Both the position numbers and the translations under genes were made by a program. This document shows positions 6,901 through 7,768 of a DNA stretch of 7,768 nt, in pieces. The stretch's first letter is position 1. Each line of letters starts with the position of its first letter. The stretch comes from Candidatus Aminicenantota bacterium. GTDB taxonomy: Bacteria; Acidobacteriota; Aminicenantia; Aminicenantales; JAFGBC01. The stretch covers positions 1-7,768 of the forward strand of contig JAFGBC010000306.1 of assembly GCA_016933355.1 (NCBI GenBank). Direction: 5' to 3'. Below the pieces are notes generated by a model. That model saw only the letters and a program-made list of their open reading frames with translations, was not told the DNA's origin and made no database searches.

Positions 6901-7207
6901 CCTCGACAAGAAGCTCAAAGCCCTGGCCGAGACGATCAACCCGACGCCGGCCAAGCAGGGCATGGCCGACCGCTCGTCGGGACTGATGAGCCAGGTCATG
7001 GGCGGGGTTTCGGGTCTCAGCCGGTCCGGCTACGAGCCCGTCGGTCAGGCGATGCTCATCCGCTACGAGAAAGCCAAGGCCAAGCTGGCCGCCTTCCTGC
7101 CCGAGTTCAACGCCGTCTTCGAAAAGGACGTCGAGGCGTTCAAGACGCTGCTGAAAGAGGCGGGCTTCGGCCTATTCGAGCCCTTCCGGCCGCTGAAGAT
7201 CGACTGA
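3917..7207 (+). CDS. Secreted Asp-box (sortilin/VPS10-like, BNR repeat) beta-propeller protein
   Basis: A 1096-residue exported protein from the GTG start (1106 from the weaker ATG at 3887). Residues 1-27 are a Sec signal peptide, probably cleaved after AAA. Asp-box motifs (S/T-x-D/N-x-G-x-x-W) recur at about 86, 140, 191, 249, 299, 388, 526, 594, 654 and 697, with one degenerate box at 345 ending in Met instead of Trp. The boxes form two groups (86-395 and 526-704), suggesting either two propellers as in GH74-type proteins or one large sortilin-type propeller. A Gly/Ala/Pro/Met-rich linker (about 808-845) leads to a beta-sandwich (about 845-930, with GINRAYWNF and LPGEYTVKI) and then a mainly helical, Lys/Ala-rich end (about 935-1090). 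Such proteins are often labelled glycosyl hydrolase or sialidase, but I cannot identify catalytic acids, so a binding or scaffold role is at least as likely. It is divergent from the protease-barrel gene and may act with it in the envelope. Confidence 0.9.
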   Translation: MTASRPSLRLCLALWTLVLAVTFPAAAEKAAAPASPASLDPAVFAGLRARSIGPSNMSGRIGAVDGVASDPRIIWVGAAAGGLWKSVNGGTTWTPVFDDQPVASIGAIAINRKTPDEVWIGTGEAAPRNSVSVGRGVYLTRDGGRTWACLGLEKTEKISKILLHPDNPAVAYIGACGATWGDSPERGVFRTQDGGRTWKKILYVDERTGVADLAMDPSNPNRILAAMWEHRRWPWFFKSGGPGSGLYLTADGGETWKKLGAADGLPKGELGRIGVAFAPSDSMVAYALVEAEKNALYRSADGGLSWQAVNNNPDINNRPFYYCRLWVNPMNENTIYLLATQLRISEDGGKTMRNLASFNQSHSDYHAMWIHPDGNLMVVGNDGGVVISRDRGRSWAFMEGLALGQFYHVSVDGRKPYGVYGGLQDNGSWVGLGYSVKERVLYDYNWTTVGGGDGFDVEPDPERPGAGYAMSQGGSLYYFDTTTGTSRTCVPTESDVKHRFNWNAGFAVDPFQPSVVYYGSQFLHRSPDKGRTWEIISPDLTTNDPSKQKQSESGGLTLDISSAENHCTILTVSPSPLGEGVIWVGTDDGNIQLTRDGGKTWELVSGPLDRGRKAPVPEGTWVPHVEASRHDAATAYVVFDDHRRSNWTPFVFVTRDFGKTWKSLVTPEIDGYCHVIKEDSVKPDLLFLGTEFGLFLSLNGGAKWLKWTHGLPTVPVYDIALQAEESDVVIATHGRAIYVIDDIGPLREFTAEVASKKLHLFKPQDAVMWQSGRMSAYQSPGDAIFVGENKNTQACITYFLTPVERKDETPAEDAPAAVPGGAPTFGQGMPAGMAGRFGGFSGPRSRVQISILDASGKSVAQVSGPENKGINRAYWNFMEQEPGREGEAQAAAGAAFFRFRGGVTALPGEYTVKIKYEGEEATGTLRIAPDPRFQADPAVLKANHDLAVEGRKLSSALMDAQRRIQAAQKAIATAREYGRANRGPKMMDVMKAADALDKKLKALAETINPTPAKQGMADRSSGLMSQVMGGVSGLSRSGYEPVGQAMLIRYEKAKAKLAAFLPEFNAVFEKDVEAFKTLLKEAGFGLFEPFRPLKID

Positions 7208-7222
7208 CGGGGAGGGGCGCTC

Positions 7223-7768
7223 TCAGGTGTCCGCCGAAGCCGCGACCGGCGCGGGCTCGGGCTCGGCGCGGATGATGCGAAGGAGTCCGTAGAGGAAGAG
7301 GACCTGGCCGATGAACTCCATGGTTTCCTCGAGCGTCGCCAGCAGGCTGTAGGTCATCGTCTGATGTCCCCAGCGCTCGACGTAGCGGCCTTCGATCATC
7401 TCCATGCCCAGCGCTCCGCCGACCAGGAAAAGCGCCGCCAGGGCCAGCACGATTCGGGTTGGTCCGGGCAGGGAAAGCCAGACCCGGAAGAGGACCGGCG
7501 CGAGGAGCGCGAGGATGATCAGGGCGGGGATGACCCAGGAGAAATAGAGAAATCCGCCGGCGTGGAAGGCGTCGCGCAGCGAGTTGACGAAGCTCTCGTG
7601 GATCGCGGCGCCGTCGTCGACCGTGAACAAGGCGAAGACGACGGAGAGGCCGCGCCATAGTCGGCCGGTCCGGTCTCCCGCCTTCGCCTTGGCCGAGCCG
7701 ATCTTCCAGAGGAGGACCGCGCTCGCGGCGAACAAGAGCGTCGAGAGGCAGTTCGGGATGCTGCCTTC
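7223..7768 (-). CDS. Polytopic inner-membrane protein of unknown function (partial, 5' end beyond right edge)
   Basis: The frame stays open to the right edge; 181 residues are visible, so the true start lies outside. An internal TTG at 7735 could serve as a start, but it would cut into the first membrane segment and has no clear Shine-Dalgarno. Visible hydrophobic segments lie at about 4-24, 38-52, 73-98, 105-126 and 141-165, giving about five helices, followed by a short Pro/Ala/Glu-rich tail ending at the TGA (7225-7223). Polar groups sit in or beside the helices: DDGAAIHE (51-58), GMEMIEG (121-127) and LEETMEFIG (146-154). The DD...HE pattern recalls a widespread group of uncharacterised membrane proteins with a DE...HE motif, but this is from memory and gives no function. 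It converges on the propeller gene with only 15 bp between stops, and no terminator is visible there. Confidence 0.75.
   Translation of the reverse strand, partial: EGSIPNCLSTLLFAASAVLLWKIGSAKAKAGDRTGRLWRGLSVVFALFTVDDGAAIHESFVNSLRDAFHAGGFLYFSWVIPALIILALLAPVLFRVWLSLPGPTRIVLALAALFLVGGALGMEMIEGRYVERWGHQTMTYSLLATLEETMEFIGQVLFLYGLLRIIRAEPEPAPVAASADT

Noticed and set aside
7208..7222. Terminator between the two convergent genes
   Set aside because: Only 15 bp, purine-rich, with no inverted repeat or T-run.

Overview
The window looks like GC-rich chromosomal DNA of a diderm (Gram-negative-type) bacterium. An Omp85-type outer-membrane barrel with a terminal Phe implies an outer membrane. The two large genes, a peptidase-MA/TolB-propeller/barrel fusion and a huge Asp-box (sortilin/VPS10-like) propeller, are of a kind I associate with Acidobacteriota, including Aminicenantes-like lineages. 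That lineage call rests on family resemblance and composition only and is tentative. No rRNA, tRNA, CRISPR array or intact transposase gene was seen.

Layout. At the left edge is the first 26 codons of a minus-strand secreted protein (start at 80). Then comes a 364-bp gap, most of it occupied by a 308-bp element (134-441). This element has inward-facing 26-nt near-identical arms (22/26), a perfect 10-bp hairpin in its middle and a five-run G-quadruplex motif, and it begins 3 bp past the stop of the next gene. From 3516 down to 445 (minus) runs a 1023-residue protein: signal peptide, HExxH metalloprotease domain, TolB-like propeller and outer-membrane barrel. A structured divergent intergenic region (3517-3916) carries a good sigma70-type promoter for the minus gene and several inverted repeats. 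From 3917 to 7207 (plus) is a 1096-residue secreted Asp-box propeller protein with a C-terminal beta-sandwich and helical region. Converging on it with a 15-bp gap is the 3' part of a polytopic membrane protein (7223 to the right edge, minus).

How the genes may work together. The two large genes are divergently transcribed from one intergenic region, and both encode exported beta-propeller proteins. A shared envelope role, such as binding or processing of extracellular or periplasmic proteins or glycans, is plausible but inferred only from domain content and arrangement. The most notable points are the protease-propeller-barrel fusion, which has no POTRA domains, and the small structured repeat element downstream of it.
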